The translations under genes were made by a program, and so were the position numbers. From contig NZ_NGFO01000003.1 of NCBI RefSeq assembly GCF_002149015.1, positions 148,779 through 212,778 of the forward strand: DNA of 64,000 nt. Direction: 5' to 3'. The notes under the pieces were generated by a model. The model did no database searches, was not told the origin of the DNA, and saw only the letters and a list, made by a program, of their open reading frames with translations. Shown here one piece after another: positions 16,581 through 25,021 of the stretch; position 1 is the first letter of the stretch; the number at the start of each line of letters is the position of its first letter. Origin of the DNA: Gordonia lacunae (GTDB lineage Bacteria; Actinomycetota; Actinomycetes; Mycobacteriales; Mycobacteriaceae).

Positions 16581-17819
16581 ATGACCGACGACGCCGCCAC
16601 CGTCTTCGCCGACGCCAAGGCCTACACCGACGAGCCGCGCCTGCACGCCGCGATGGCACACCTGCGAGCACACGATCCGGTTCCACGCGTCGACCACGGC
16701 CCCTACCGGCCGTTCTTCGCCATCACCAAGCACGCAGACATCATGGACGTCGAGCGCGACAACAACCTGTGGCTGAGTGAACCGCGTCCCGTGCTGACCA
16801 CGGCCGCCGCCGACGATGTCGCGCGAGCGCAGCTGGAATCGGGTGCGGGACTGCGCACCCTGATCCACATGGACGACCCGCACCACCGCAAGGTCCGCGC
16901 GATCGGCGCCGATTGGTTCCGACCGAAGGCCCTGCGCGACCTGCAGACCCGCGTCGACGAGCTCGCCAAGCGCTACGTCGACCGGATGCGCGACATCGGC
17001 CCGGAGTGCGACTTCGTCGAGGAGGTCGCGGTCGGCTTCCCGCTGTATGTGATCCTGTCGCTGCTGGGCCTGCCCGAAGAGGACTTCCCGCGGATGCATC
17101 AGCTCACGCAGGAACTGTTCGGCGCCGACGACGTCGAATACCGGCGAGGGGCAACGCTCGAGGAGCGGATGGCGACACTGCTGGACTTCTTCGCCTACTT
17201 CAACGAGCTGACCGCGTCCCGACGCGCTCACCCGACCGAGGACCTGGCCTCGGCCATCGCCAACGGCCTCATCGACGGCGAGCCCCTGTCCGACGTCGAC
17301 ACCGCGTCGTACTACGTGATCGTGGCGAGTGCGGGCCACGACACCACCAAGGACGCGATCTCCGGCGGTCTGCGGGCGCTCATCGAGAATCCCGGTGAGC
17401 TCGAACGCCTTCGCCGCGAACCGGAACTCATGGGCACCGCGGTCGAGGAGATGATCCGGTGGACCACGCCGGTGAAGGAGTTCATGCGCACCGCCGCCGA
17501 GGACACCTCGGTCCGGGGTGTACCGATCGCGAAGGGCGAATCCGTCTATCTCGCTTATACTTCGGGCAACCGGGACGAAGAGGTCTTCGACGACCCGGAC
17601 ACCTTCGACGTCGGCCGCTTCCCCAACAAGCACCTGTCGTTCGGGTACGGCGTCCACTTCTGTCTCGGCGCAGCCCTCGCCCGGATGGAGATGAGAAGCT
17701 TCTTCGCCGAACTGATCCCGAGGCTGGACTCCATCGAGCTCGCCGGGACGCCCGAGCTGGCCGCGACCGTCTTCGTCGGCGGACTCAAGCACCTGCCGAT
17801 CCGATACTCGCTGCGCTAG
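16581..17819 (+). CDS. cytochrome P450
   Basis: This 412-residue soluble monooxygenase has the I-helix SAGHDTTKDAI, the K-helix ExxR as EEMIR, and a heme loop FGYGVHFCLGAALARME whose Cys361 ligates iron. The overall pattern, including WTTPVKEFMRTA and FPNKHLSFGYG, resembles the actinobacterial CYP125/CYP142-like and terpene/steroid-oxidising group, but I cannot name the subfamily. ATG at 16581 was taken; a GTG 12 bases upstream is possible. No ferredoxin gene is adjacent, so redox partners must be encoded elsewhere. The gene converges with the DUF427 gene. Confidence 0.93.
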   Translation: MTDDAATVFADAKAYTDEPRLHAAMAHLRAHDPVPRVDHGPYRPFFAITKHADIMDVERDNNLWLSEPRPVLTTAAADDVARAQLESGAGLRTLIHMDDPHHRKVRAIGADWFRPKALRDLQTRVDELAKRYVDRMRDIGPECDFVEEVAVGFPLYVILSLLGLPEEDFPRMHQLTQELFGADDVEYRRGATLEERMATLLDFFAYFNELTASRRAHPTEDLASAIANGLIDGEPLSDVDTASYYVIVASAGHDTTKDAISGGLRALIENPGELERLRREPELMGTAVEEMIRWTTPVKEFMRTAAEDTSVRGVPIAKGESVYLAYTSGNRDEEVFDDPDTFDVGRFPNKHLSFGYGVHFCLGAALARMEMRSFFAELIPRLDSIELAGTPELAATVFVGGLKHLPIRYSLR

Positions 17820-17843
17820 AACAGATCTTCCGCGGTGGCTCGT

Positions 17844-18620
17844 TCACGCATCGACGGTGAGCGAGACCCGTTCGTCGTAGAAGCAGATGAGGTCCCGCAC
17901 AGGCTCGGCGTCGGTCAGTGGATCGGTGTAGGTCCACGCGACGTCGGGGACGACATCGTCGCCGACGACCGCCGACCAGTACGTCGCCACCCCCTTGTAC
18001 GCGCAGACCGTGACGGTGTCCGACGGCACGAGCAGGTCCATGCGAACGTCCTCGCGCGGAAGGTAGTGGCGTGGCGGCAGATGGGTTTCGAGCAGAAGGG
18101 TGGGGCGTCGGCTGTCCGCCAGAACCGTGTCGCCGACCCGCACCACGACGTGCCGGCTGGTGTCGAGGCAGTCGATGCGCTGGAACGGATCATGCGGATG
18201 GCCGATCGCCGTCTGGTCCTCCTCGCGCCACTCGTCGAAGGCCGACCAGTCCAGGAGAACGTGATCGGCGAGGTCCGGATCTCGCGGGCGGAACCCGGCG
18301 CCGCGCAGCGTTCGTCCGCCGGCCCGCAGGTCGTAGACCGTACCGGGCGTCGTGTGGATCGCGAACGGGTCGTCGGGTGTCAGGATCGGCGCATGTTCGA
18401 CGGAAGCGTCGACCGTCTGCGAATTCACAAGCCGTACAGCAACATCGGCGACGGGCACCGCATAGCATCCGACCACCCGGTAGGGCTCCCACACCTGGAG
18501 GGGCGCTGGTGAGTCGACGACGTCCCGTCCGTCGACCGTCGCGCGCACCCGCCGACGCATGTCGGCCCAGCGCAGCGAACCGAGCTGGGACATCGTGAGT
18601 TCGTCCATCGACGTGGCCAT
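17844..18620 (-). CDS. DUF427 domain protein
   Basis: This 258-residue protein carries two DUF427-type beta modules. The C-terminal one has the clear signature TLLLETHLPPRHYLPREDV followed by TVCAYKGVATYWSA and DVAWTYTDPL. The N-terminal module contains VWEPYRVVGCYAVPVADV. The family is widespread in actinobacteria and fungi; the biochemical function is unknown. No signal or membrane segment is seen. It converges with the P450 gene and is divergent from a repeat-filled gap leading to the DUF6328 gene. Confidence 0.8.
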   Translation of the reverse strand: MATSMDELTMSQLGSLRWADMRRRVRATVDGRDVVDSPAPLQVWEPYRVVGCYAVPVADVAVRLVNSQTVDASVEHAPILTPDDPFAIHTTPGTVYDLRAGGRTLRGAGFRPRDPDLADHVLLDWSAFDEWREEDQTAIGHPHDPFQRIDCLDTSRHVVVRVGDTVLADSRRPTLLLETHLPPRHYLPREDVRMDLLVPSDTVTVCAYKGVATYWSAVVGDDVVPDVAWTYTDPLTDAEPVRDLICFYDERVSLTVDA

Positions 18621-18684
18621 GGTCCGATGGTCCTCCGATCGCGCGTCATACGCCAGGGTCGATCGGGTCCCCGACGATCGCCGC

Positions 18685-18957
18685 CTCTCCCCGAGGAGCG
18701 AGCTCGCGAGCGTCCCGCTCCCTGAGGAGCGAGCTTGCGAGCGTCACCCCGCTCCCTGAGGAGCGAGCTTGCGAGCGTCACCCCGCTCCCTGAGGAGCGA
18801 GCTTGCGAGCGTCACGAAGGGTTCGCTGACTTGACCGGCGACCCTTCGTGGCTCGTCGCTTGCGCTCCTCACACCTCAGGGAGCGGTGGGGGCGCTTGCG
18901 CTCCTCACACCTCAGGGACCGGTGGGGGCGCTTGCGCTCCTCACGCCTCGGAGCAGA
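18685..18957. repeat. REPIN-like repeat array, locus B
   Basis: Most of the 401-bp gap between the divergent DUF427 and DUF6328 genes is repetitive. Three 34-bp copies starting GCTCCCTGAGGAGCGAGCTT lie head to tail at 18717, 18751 and 18785, preceded by a degenerate copy. The last copy runs into GTCACGAAGGGT, then an 18-bp spacer, then ACCCTTCGTGGC. Two further modules in inverse orientation (CTCCTCACACCTCAGGG) and a degenerate third follow at about 36-bp spacing. The whole can fold into a long imperfect hairpin. No promoter is obvious inside it. Confidence 0.85.
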
Positions 18958-19021
18958 GGAGTGACCGCTTCGAGACTCGGCGGCACGGCTCGACGAGACC
19001 CAACAATGCAACGATGAGCAG

Positions 19022-19576
19022 ATGACCCGTCCGTCGGACACCGACCGACCCCAGCCCGGCGCCGACGACGCCGAGTGGAATCGCGCGCAGCGCGACGAGA
19101 CGGAAACCCAACGGCTGGACCGCAACTGGAACTCGCTGCTGCAGGAGCTCCGCGTCGTGCAGACGGGCGTGCAGATCCTGACCGGTTTCCTGCTCACCCT
19201 GCCGTTCCACGACGGGTTCGAGGAGCTGGGCGGCACACTACGCGTGATCTACCTGATCACCGTGTCGTGCGCGGTCGGTGCGGCGATCCTGCTCGCCGCA
19301 CCGGTGGCCCTGCACCGCGCGCTGTTCCGGCAGCATCAGCTCGCGCTGATCGTCACCTACGCGCACTTTCTCTCATTCGCCGGACTCACCCTGTTGGGAC
19401 TGGCGCTGTCCGGCGCGGTCACGGTCGTCTTCGGTGCGACCGCCGGCCCGGTCCCGTCGGCGATCGCCGGGGTCGTGACGCTGGTCGTGTTCTCGCTCGC
19501 GTGGCTGATAATCCCACTGTGGCTGCGCGCGGTGACCGGCTCGCCGGCGGGTTCCACCGACGACCCGCGGCGTTGA
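19022..19576 (+). CDS. DUF6328 four-helix membrane protein
   Basis: This 184-residue integral membrane protein has a charged N-terminus and then the family signature RNWNSLLQELRVVQTGVQIL TGFLLTLPF (about 40-68). Four hydrophobic segments are visible at about 55-70, 80-102, 112-135 and 143-168. Members are often labelled as sodium:proton antiporter-related, without solid evidence. AACGAT lies 6 nt before the ATG, compatible with a leaderless start. The next gene begins within 33 bp. Confidence 0.75.
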   Translation: MTRPSDTDRPQPGADDAEWNRAQRDETETQRLDRNWNSLLQELRVVQTGVQILTGFLLTLPFHDGFEELGGTLRVIYLITVSCAVGAAILLAAPVALHRALFRQHQLALIVTYAHFLSFAGLTLLGLALSGAVTVVFGATAGPVPSAIAGVVTLVVFSLAWLIIPLWLRAVTGSPAGSTDDPRR

Positions 19577-19608
19577 CAGCGTTCACCTGCCCGGGGTACG
19601 CAGACGAC

Positions 19609-20505
19609 GTGACCCTCGCACCGAGTTTCATCGAGAACCGCTATGACGAGGTGACCGTGCTCGCGTCGTCTCATGGCGGTGCGTTTCCATACGGCAACTC
19701 CGTCGTCGTCCGCGGCTCCGCCGGCACGCTGGTGATCGATCCCTCACTCGAGGTCGACCACGATCCCGTGCAACCCGATGCGGTGATGATCAGCCACGCA
19801 CACGAGGATCACATCGCCGGTCTCCGCCATTTCGCCGCAGACAAGTTCGCCCATCACGCGGATGTCGGCGGCGTGCGGTCCCTGCAGGTCCTCCTCGACA
19901 ACTACGGCCTGACCGACGAGCAGCGGGCAGGCGTCGACGCTCAGATCGGCGACACCTTCGGCCTGACGCCCGGCTTCCCCGACGCCGCCGGAGTCGACGA
20001 CGGGCACGTCTTCGACCTGGGCGACGTCACGGCAACGGTCGTGCACCTGCCCGGTCACACCGCGGGACATTCCGGGGTACTCGTCGAGCCCACCGGCTTC
20101 CTCTATCTCGCCGACATCGACCTCACCTCGTTCGGACCGATGTACGGCGATCTGGGGAGCAGCGTCGACGACTACCTGGCGTCGATCGCGCGGGTGCGAG
20201 ACATCGACGCCCACTGGTACGGCACCTTCCACCAGAAGGGGGTCGTCACCGGCGCCGACGACTTCCGCACACGGCTCGCGGACTACGAGGGCGTCATCCA
20301 TCGGCGGGACGAGCGGCTGCTGGAGTTGCTGCGACGTCCGCGCACGGTCGACGAGATCGTCGTCGAGCGGCTCGTCTACCGGCCCCACGTCCGGCTGCCC
20401 TTCGTCGACGCGGTGGAGAAGCGGACTGCCGAACTCCATCTCGCTCGGCTCCTGCGCCACGGCCAGGTCGCGCGCTCCGACGAGGACGTCTACCACCGCA
20501 TCTAG
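19609..20505 (+). CDS. metallo-beta-lactamase-fold hydrolase
   Basis: This 298-residue MBL-fold enzyme has the metal-binding signature SHAHEDHIAG (HxHxDH, about 62-71), a later His in HLPGHTAGHSG and the metal-bridging Asp in FLYLADIDLTSF. A winged-helix-like C-terminus (about 230-295) is typical of the LACTB2/RNase Z-like subgroup acting on thioesters or nucleic acids; the substrate is unknown. GTG at 19609 was chosen because TTGACA (19573-19578) and TACGCA (19597-19602) form a promoter whose start would fall on this codon. A TTG at 19573 overlapping the upstream stop is the alternative. Confidence 0.82.
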   Translation: MTLAPSFIENRYDEVTVLASSHGGAFPYGNSVVVRGSAGTLVIDPSLEVDHDPVQPDAVMISHAHEDHIAGLRHFAADKFAHHADVGGVRSLQVLLDNYGLTDEQRAGVDAQIGDTFGLTPGFPDAAGVDDGHVFDLGDVTATVVHLPGHTAGHSGVLVEPTGFLYLADIDLTSFGPMYGDLGSSVDDYLASIARVRDIDAHWYGTFHQKGVVTGADDFRTRLADYEGVIHRRDERLLELLRRPRTVDEIVVERLVYRPHVRLPFVDAVEKRTAELHLARLLRHGQVARSDEDVYHRI

Positions 20506-20590
20506 GGCGATCGCCTGCTCCACACGTTTACCCGATGTCGGGTTCGGTCACCCTGTGTCAGCGACACACGTGAGAGTGAGGAGCGAACAA

Positions 20591-22072
20591 GTGCCCACCG
20601 ACACCACGCGCGACAACAGCTGGGACTTCGGTCTGGACAGCGCGATCCCCGACCTCGGCGACTCCGGCGACGTCGAGGTCTCGTCGACCGATTTCAGCGA
20701 CACGTACTACGACACCGAGGACCGGGACCTGCTCGCGCACGGGACCACGGTCGTCTACCTCGACGGTGGGGATGACGACGGTGGGGATGACGACGGTGGG
20801 GATGACGGCGGCGGGAACGGCCGGGTCCCCGGGTGGCGGGTCACGACGCCGTCCGTCGGCGAGGTCATCACCGAGCGGATCGACGCGCCCGCCGCGGCCG
20901 TGCCATCGGCGATCGCCGACGCCCTGTGGGGCCTGGCCGGAGGTAAACCCCTGCGCGTCGCGGCGATCGTCCACACGCACCGAACCCGCCACCGGCACCT
21001 GGATGCCGCCGGGGAGCACGCCTACGACGTGGTCGACGACACCGTCTCGGCCACCGTCACCGGCCCGGTCGCCACCGCCACATCGTGGCGCGAGGTCAGC
21101 GTGCGCGCGGGTTCCCGCGAGCAGGCGATCCCCACGAGCGTCCGCAGACGGATGGCCGGGGCCGGCGCGCGGCCGGCGTCGGCATCGTCGACCTTCGAGC
21201 GTGCGATCGGTCACGAGGCGCTGCGCCATGCCGACCCGGCATCACCGGCCGCAGGCGCGGTGCTGGACTACGTCCGGGAGCAGATCGCGACGATCGTCGC
21301 CGGTGACATCGCCCTGCGACGCGGGGCGAACCCGGTGCACGCCGTCCGCGTGGCCATCCGCCGGCTGCGCAGCACACTGCGGACGGCGGCTCCCCTTTTC
21401 GCACCGGACGGTCTCGCGGATCTCGACGACGAACTGCGGTGGTTCGCCGGTGTGCTCGGCGAGGTGCGCGACCGTGAGGTCCTGCGCGCCCGCTTCGCCT
21501 CGGCAGTCGCCGATCTCCCCGACGAGCTGGTGCTCGGGCCGGTCGCGGCGCGGATCGACGAAGAGCTCTCCGCGCAGCAGCATCATCATCGGCAGACCGT
21601 CACCGACGAGATGCGGTCGGATCGGTACCGCCGGCTGCTGTCGGCCCTCGCGACCTGGAACGAGTCGGTCCCGCTCGCCGACGACCAGATCTCGAAGAAG
21701 GCGTTGCGACGCACCACCATCCGTGCGGCGCGCAAGGCCGACAAGCGCCTCGCGCACGCGCTGGCGACGGGCAACGTGGAGGATCTCCACCGAGCGCGCA
21801 AGGCGGCGAAACGGGCCCGGTACGCGGGCGAGCTGGCTGCGCCGGTCGTCGATCGGTCGCTGGGCCGGTCGCAGGCCAAACGTTACAAGAAGATTCAGAC
21901 CGTCCTGGGGGAACACCAGGATGCCGCGGTGGCCGCCCGCACGATCCGGGAGCTGGGTGCCGGTGCCGGAGTTCGTCAGGGCGAGAACGGATTCACCTAC
22001 GGGATCCTGTATCAGCGCGAACTCGCCGCCGCTGCGGCAGCCCGCGAAGCCGTCCTGTCCGGGCAGAGCTGA
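20591..22072 (+). CDS. CYTH-like/CHAD domain protein
   Basis: The 493-residue protein joins a degenerate CYTH-like N-terminal half (about 1-190) to a CHAD domain (about 225-490). YYDTEDRDLLAHG is the recognisable CYTH piece, but the ExExK metal motif is not evident. CHAD domains are helical, rich in conserved His/Arg/Lys, and bind polyphosphate; here AVRVAIRRLRSTLR and HRARKAAKRARYAGEL mark it. GTG at 20591 follows a strong GTGAGGAGCG at ideal distance. An in-frame three-copy 15-bp tandem repeat inserts a Gly/Asp-rich run into the CYTH half. It lies just upstream of the convergent MurE-like gene. Confidence 0.82.
   Translation: MPTDTTRDNSWDFGLDSAIPDLGDSGDVEVSSTDFSDTYYDTEDRDLLAHGTTVVYLDGGDDDGGDDDGGDDGGGNGRVPGWRVTTPSVGEVITERIDAPAAAVPSAIADALWGLAGGKPLRVAAIVHTHRTRHRHLDAAGEHAYDVVDDTVSATVTGPVATATSWREVSVRAGSREQAIPTSVRRRMAGAGARPASASSTFERAIGHEALRHADPASPAAGAVLDYVREQIATIVAGDIALRRGANPVHAVRVAIRRLRSTLRTAAPLFAPDGLADLDDELRWFAGVLGEVRDREVLRARFASAVADLPDELVLGPVAARIDEELSAQQHHHRQTVTDEMRSDRYRRLLSALATWNESVPLADDQISKKALRRTTIRAARKADKRLAHALATGNVEDLHRARKAAKRARYAGELAAPVVDRSLGRSQAKRYKKIQTVLGEHQDAAVAARTIRELGAGAGVRQGENGFTYGILYQRELAAAAAAREAVLSGQS
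20762..20806 (+). repeat. in-frame 15-bp tandem repeat, three perfect copies
   Basis: The unit GACGGTGGGGATGAC is repeated exactly at 20762, 20777 and 20792, encoding DGGDD three times inside the CYTH-like half of the host protein. Because the unit is a multiple of three, copy-number change would alter the length of an acidic flexible loop without breaking the frame. Confidence 0.9.
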
Positions 22073-22082
22073 CGCCGGCCCC

Positions 22083-23600
22083 TCAACCGCCGGGCGTCTC
22101 GAGGATCGCGCGCCGCAGCTCGGTGTGGTCATCGAAGAACGTCGTCTCCGGTCCGTACCGCCGAAAGGTGTCGCTGCCCCGGCCGGTGACCACGACGACA
22201 TCGTGGTCCCCGGCCATGGTCGTGGCGATCGAGAAGGCGGCCTGCCGGTCGGACTCCTCGATGACGAGCGCCGACGCCGCGCGGCGTGCACCCCGGAGCA
22301 CCCGTGCCCGGATGGCCCCCGGGTCCTCGTCCTCGGGACTCTCATCGGTCACGATCACCACGTCGGCATATCGTGCCGCGACCTCACCCAGGGGTTCCCG
22401 CTTACCCGGGTCTCGCCCGCCGGTCGCGCCGATGACCACGATCAGTCGCCCGCCTTCGGTCAGTGACCGCAGATACGGGAACAGGGCGTGCTGACCCGCG
22501 GTGTTGTGCATGTAGTCCACGATCGCCCGGTAGGCCTGTCCCGCGTGCACGGGTTCGCACCGGCCCGGGATGCCGGTCACCGAGGAGATCCCCTCGGCCG
22601 CCGCGGCGAGGTCGACGCCGTCGGCCACCGCGGAGGTGAGCGCGAGCAGGGCGTTGCCGACCTGATGGGGGCCGAGCACCTGTAGTCCGATGCGGGCTCG
22701 CCCGTAGGGCGTGTGGGCGGTGAACTCGGCTCCGAGCGGTCCGGTCCGGATCCCGGTGGCGACGACATCGGCGTCCGGACGGGAGGTCGAGCACGTCCAG
22801 GTCTCCGTGGTCGTGCCGGCGGCCAGTCGCGCACCCCACTCGTCGTCGATGTCGATCACGGCGACCTGCGTCCGATCGGCGGTGAACATCGCGGCCTTGG
22901 TGGCGAAATAGCTCTCCATCGAATCGTGATAGTCGAGGTGGTCGTCGGAGAGGTTGGTGAACGCCATCACCCGGAACACGGTGCCGTCGACCCGCCCCTG
23001 GTCGATCGCATGCGAGGAGACCTCCATCGCGCAGCAGGTGATGCCGTGACGCCGGAACGTCGCCAGCGTCCGTTGCAGCATCGGCGCCTCCGGCGTCGTG
23101 CGCGCCGGGACGACATCGCATCCGGGACCGCGGATGCGTGCGCCGGAGATGAGTCCGGCGGCCTCGCCCGCCGCGGTCAGCGCGGCGTCGACGAAGTGGG
23201 TGGTACTGGTCTTCCCGTTGGTGCCGGTGACACCGAAGATCCGCAGGTCCCGGGACGGATTCCCGTGGAACCAGGAGGTCAGCGGCCCCATCACGCGTCG
23301 CGGTTCGTCGACGACCAGAGTCGGCAACAGGGACGCCGGACGGTCGCTGATCACCAGCACGGCACCGGCCGCGGCCACCTCGCGCTCGAAGTCGAGTCCG
23401 TGCCACCGGCTGCCCGGTATCGCCAGGTAGGCGTCCCCGGGGCGGATCGTCCGGGAATCGTCGTCGATGTCGCGCACCATGATCGGGCCGGCTCCGGCCC
23501 CGCCGACGATCGGCGTCCCGAGGTGGTCGGCGATCCGCGCGATCGTGAGCCGCGCACCCGGGTCGGGGTCCGTCCGGCGACCACTCCGCTCCGGGTTCAT
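22083..23600 (-). CDS. MurE-like Mur ligase with altered specificity motif
   Basis: MurE adds the third amino acid to UDP-MurNAc-dipeptide. This 505-residue protein has all three Mur domains: P-loop GVTGTNGKTSTTHF (Lys130), TTPEAPMLQRTL and MEVSSHAIDQGRVDG for nucleotide-sugar binding, and NLSDDHLDYHDSMESYFATK. The C-terminal domain has GATGGRDPGKREPLG. The DNPR motif that selects diaminopimelate is replaced by ESPE (420-423) in TDESPEDEDP, and the usual VDYAHTPD is VDYMHNTAG. It stands alone, away from a dcw cluster, so it is probably a paralogue with another amino acid or acceptor. The start is ATG at 23600. Confidence 0.82.
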   Translation of the reverse strand: MNPERSGRRTDPDPGARLTIARIADHLGTPIVGGAGAGPIMVRDIDDDSRTIRPGDAYLAIPGSRWHGLDFEREVAAAGAVLVISDRPASLLPTLVVDEPRRVMGPLTSWFHGNPSRDLRIFGVTGTNGKTSTTHFVDAALTAAGEAAGLISGARIRGPGCDVVPARTTPEAPMLQRTLATFRRHGITCCAMEVSSHAIDQGRVDGTVFRVMAFTNLSDDHLDYHDSMESYFATKAAMFTADRTQVAVIDIDDEWGARLAAGTTTETWTCSTSRPDADVVATGIRTGPLGAEFTAHTPYGRARIGLQVLGPHQVGNALLALTSAVADGVDLAAAAEGISSVTGIPGRCEPVHAGQAYRAIVDYMHNTAGQHALFPYLRSLTEGGRLIVVIGATGGRDPGKREPLGEVAARYADVVIVTDESPEDEDPGAIRARVLRGARRAASALVIEESDRQAAFSIATTMAGDHDVVVVTGRGSDTFRRYGPETTFFDDHTELRRAILETPGG

Positions 23601-23722
23601 CGCGCCTAGGTACCCGGGGCGCGGGCGAGCCCAAACCTCGACGTATGGTGCCGCTCGGTCGACTTTCCCGCCGTTATCGTGCAAAACCCGGCAATCGGAC
23701 ATGAGCCAGTTGCTCGCGCAAC

Positions 23723-23738
23723 TGTGACACGCCTCACA
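23723..23738. promoter_or_regulatory. perfect CRP/GlxR-type site
   Basis: TGTGA-CACGCC-TCACA is an exact match to the CRP-family consensus with a 6-bp spacer. It lies in the 279-bp divergent gap between the MurE-like gene and the helical protein gene, directly beside a small palindrome AGTTGC-TCGC-GCAACT (23708-23723). Either or both genes could be controlled by a cAMP receptor such as GlxR. The remainder of this gap shows no other clear signal. Confidence 0.55.
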
Positions 23739-23879
23739 ACCGATCGAAAGCGTTGTGGTGCTTGCCCTTTGCCACCTCACCCGGTGCCGATTTCCGCCGG
23801 GGTGTTACATCTGCCCTCGTCGTGGCAACACTCGGGTTGTAGCCCGATCCCGACCCGCACCAGAGGGGAGCAAGAACCG

Positions 23880-24896
23880 ATGACCGTTTCCACCACCACC
23901 GTTCACCAGCAACTTCGCGCGATCCTCGCGCTGACGCACACCGAGATCCAGATCGCCGAGACCCGGCAGGCCCAGGCCCGCACCGACGCCATCCGCAAGG
24001 AACTCGCCCAGAATGCCGAGAACGCACGCGAGCGTGCACTCACCATCGAGAACGCGCTGCGAGACCGCGGCGGTCTCGTCGACGTGATCCGACCTGTTCT
24101 CGGCCGCTTCGGAGCGGTGGCCAAGACCCTGGCCGAGCAGACCCAGCCGCTCGACGAGGCCCTGCTCGACGACCTCGCGCTCGAACAACGGCTCGTCGCA
24201 CGCTCCACCTACCTGAAGGCACTGGCCACCGGCCAGGAGGATCAGGCGCTCGTCGGCCTGGCCGATCAGCTCATCGACGCCCATACGGCGACCGTCCACT
24301 GGCTCACCACTGTCCTCGCCGAAGAGGCACTGGGCGGACCGGCCGCGCTGCGTCGCGGACCTTCGCAGTGGGCCAGCGGCCTCGCGGCGCGCGCCCTGAC
24401 CGCGCCGGCTCTCGGCGCATCATGGGCGATCGACCGCACCGCCGAGTTCGCGCGTCAGTTGCCCGATCCCGTCGACACGATCCGCAGCCGCTTCGGACGC
24501 GCAGTCGACGAGGCCACCGAGACCGCGTCGCGCGCCGGTGACGCAGTGAGCAATGCCGGCGCAGCCGTATCCAAGACGGTCGCCGCCGGACGCGACGCCG
24601 CCCTCGAGGCCGTCGAGGACAGCGCCCGCGACAACGGCGCCGCAGGCGCGGCCGACGCCCTCCATCAGCTGCGCGAGATCACCGGAACCGTTGAGGCCGA
24701 GGATCTCCCGATCGAGGGTTATGTCGACCTGAACGTCACCGACGCGGTCGCCGCGGTCAAGGAGCTCACCAAGCCGGCCGACCTGCGCGTCACCCTCGCC
24801 TACGAGGAGGCGCACAAGAACCGCCAGCGCGTCATCTCGGCGGTCGAGATCCGATTCGCCGAAGTCGCCAAGGACCTGGTCGGCATCGACAGCTGA
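23880..24896 (+). CDS. helical protein, possible ferritin-like domain
   Basis: This 338-residue, Ala/Glu/Arg-rich, mostly helical protein has no signal peptide or clear membrane span. The first half contains long amphipathic helices (LRAILALTHTEIQIAETRQ; LDEALLDDLALEQRLVARS) that could form a four-helix bundle; I recall similar actinobacterial proteins annotated as ferritin-like, but I cannot confirm metal ligands. Residues about 200-265 are low-complexity coiled-coil-like (TETASRAGDAVSNAGAAVSK). GAGGGGAGCAAGAA precedes the ATG. A strong terminator follows. Function is unknown. Confidence 0.55.
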   Translation: MTVSTTTVHQQLRAILALTHTEIQIAETRQAQARTDAIRKELAQNAENARERALTIENALRDRGGLVDVIRPVLGRFGAVAKTLAEQTQPLDEALLDDLALEQRLVARSTYLKALATGQEDQALVGLADQLIDAHTATVHWLTTVLAEEALGGPAALRRGPSQWASGLAARALTAPALGASWAIDRTAEFARQLPDPVDTIRSRFGRAVDEATETASRAGDAVSNAGAAVSKTVAAGRDAALEAVEDSARDNGAAGAADALHQLREITGTVEAEDLPIEGYVDLNVTDAVAAVKELTKPADLRVTLAYEEAHKNRQRVISAVEIRFAEVAKDLVGIDS

Positions 24897-24912
24897 TCGA
24901 CCGCACCGACCG

Positions 24913-24941
24913 ACGGCCGCCATCCATCCGATGGCGGCCGT
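24913..24941 (+). terminator. intrinsic-type terminator hairpin
   Basis: A perfect 12-bp stem ACGGCCGCCATC / GATGGCGGCCGT with a 5-nt loop follows the stop of the helical protein by 16 nt and precedes a short T-containing tract. It separates that gene from the furA promoter. Confidence 0.8.
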
Positions 24942-24964
24942 TGTCGTCCGGACAGAAAGAAATT

Positions 24965-25021
24965 TGGATCAGATCCAGAAAAACCGTGCGAGACCGCACT
25001 GACGCCCCTATGGTGGGTCAC
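24965..25021 (+). promoter_or_regulatory. furA promoter with palindromic operator
   Basis: A 13-bp perfect palindrome TGGATC-A-GATCCA (24965-24977) lies in an AT-rich patch about 45 bp upstream of the furA GTG. TATGGT (25009-25014) is a good -10 element exactly 7 nt before that GTG, which predicts a leaderless furA message. The palindrome would overlap the -35 region, which suits autorepression by FurA as known in mycobacteria. Confidence 0.6.

Noticed and set aside
18685..18957. CRISPR array
   Set aside because: The 34-bp units are directly adjacent with no unique spacers, are mirrored by inverse copies, and no cas genes are present.
25010..25012. ATG as the furA start
   Set aside because: It falls inside the TATGGT -10 element, and homology with mycobacterial FurA begins at the GTG 12 bases later.
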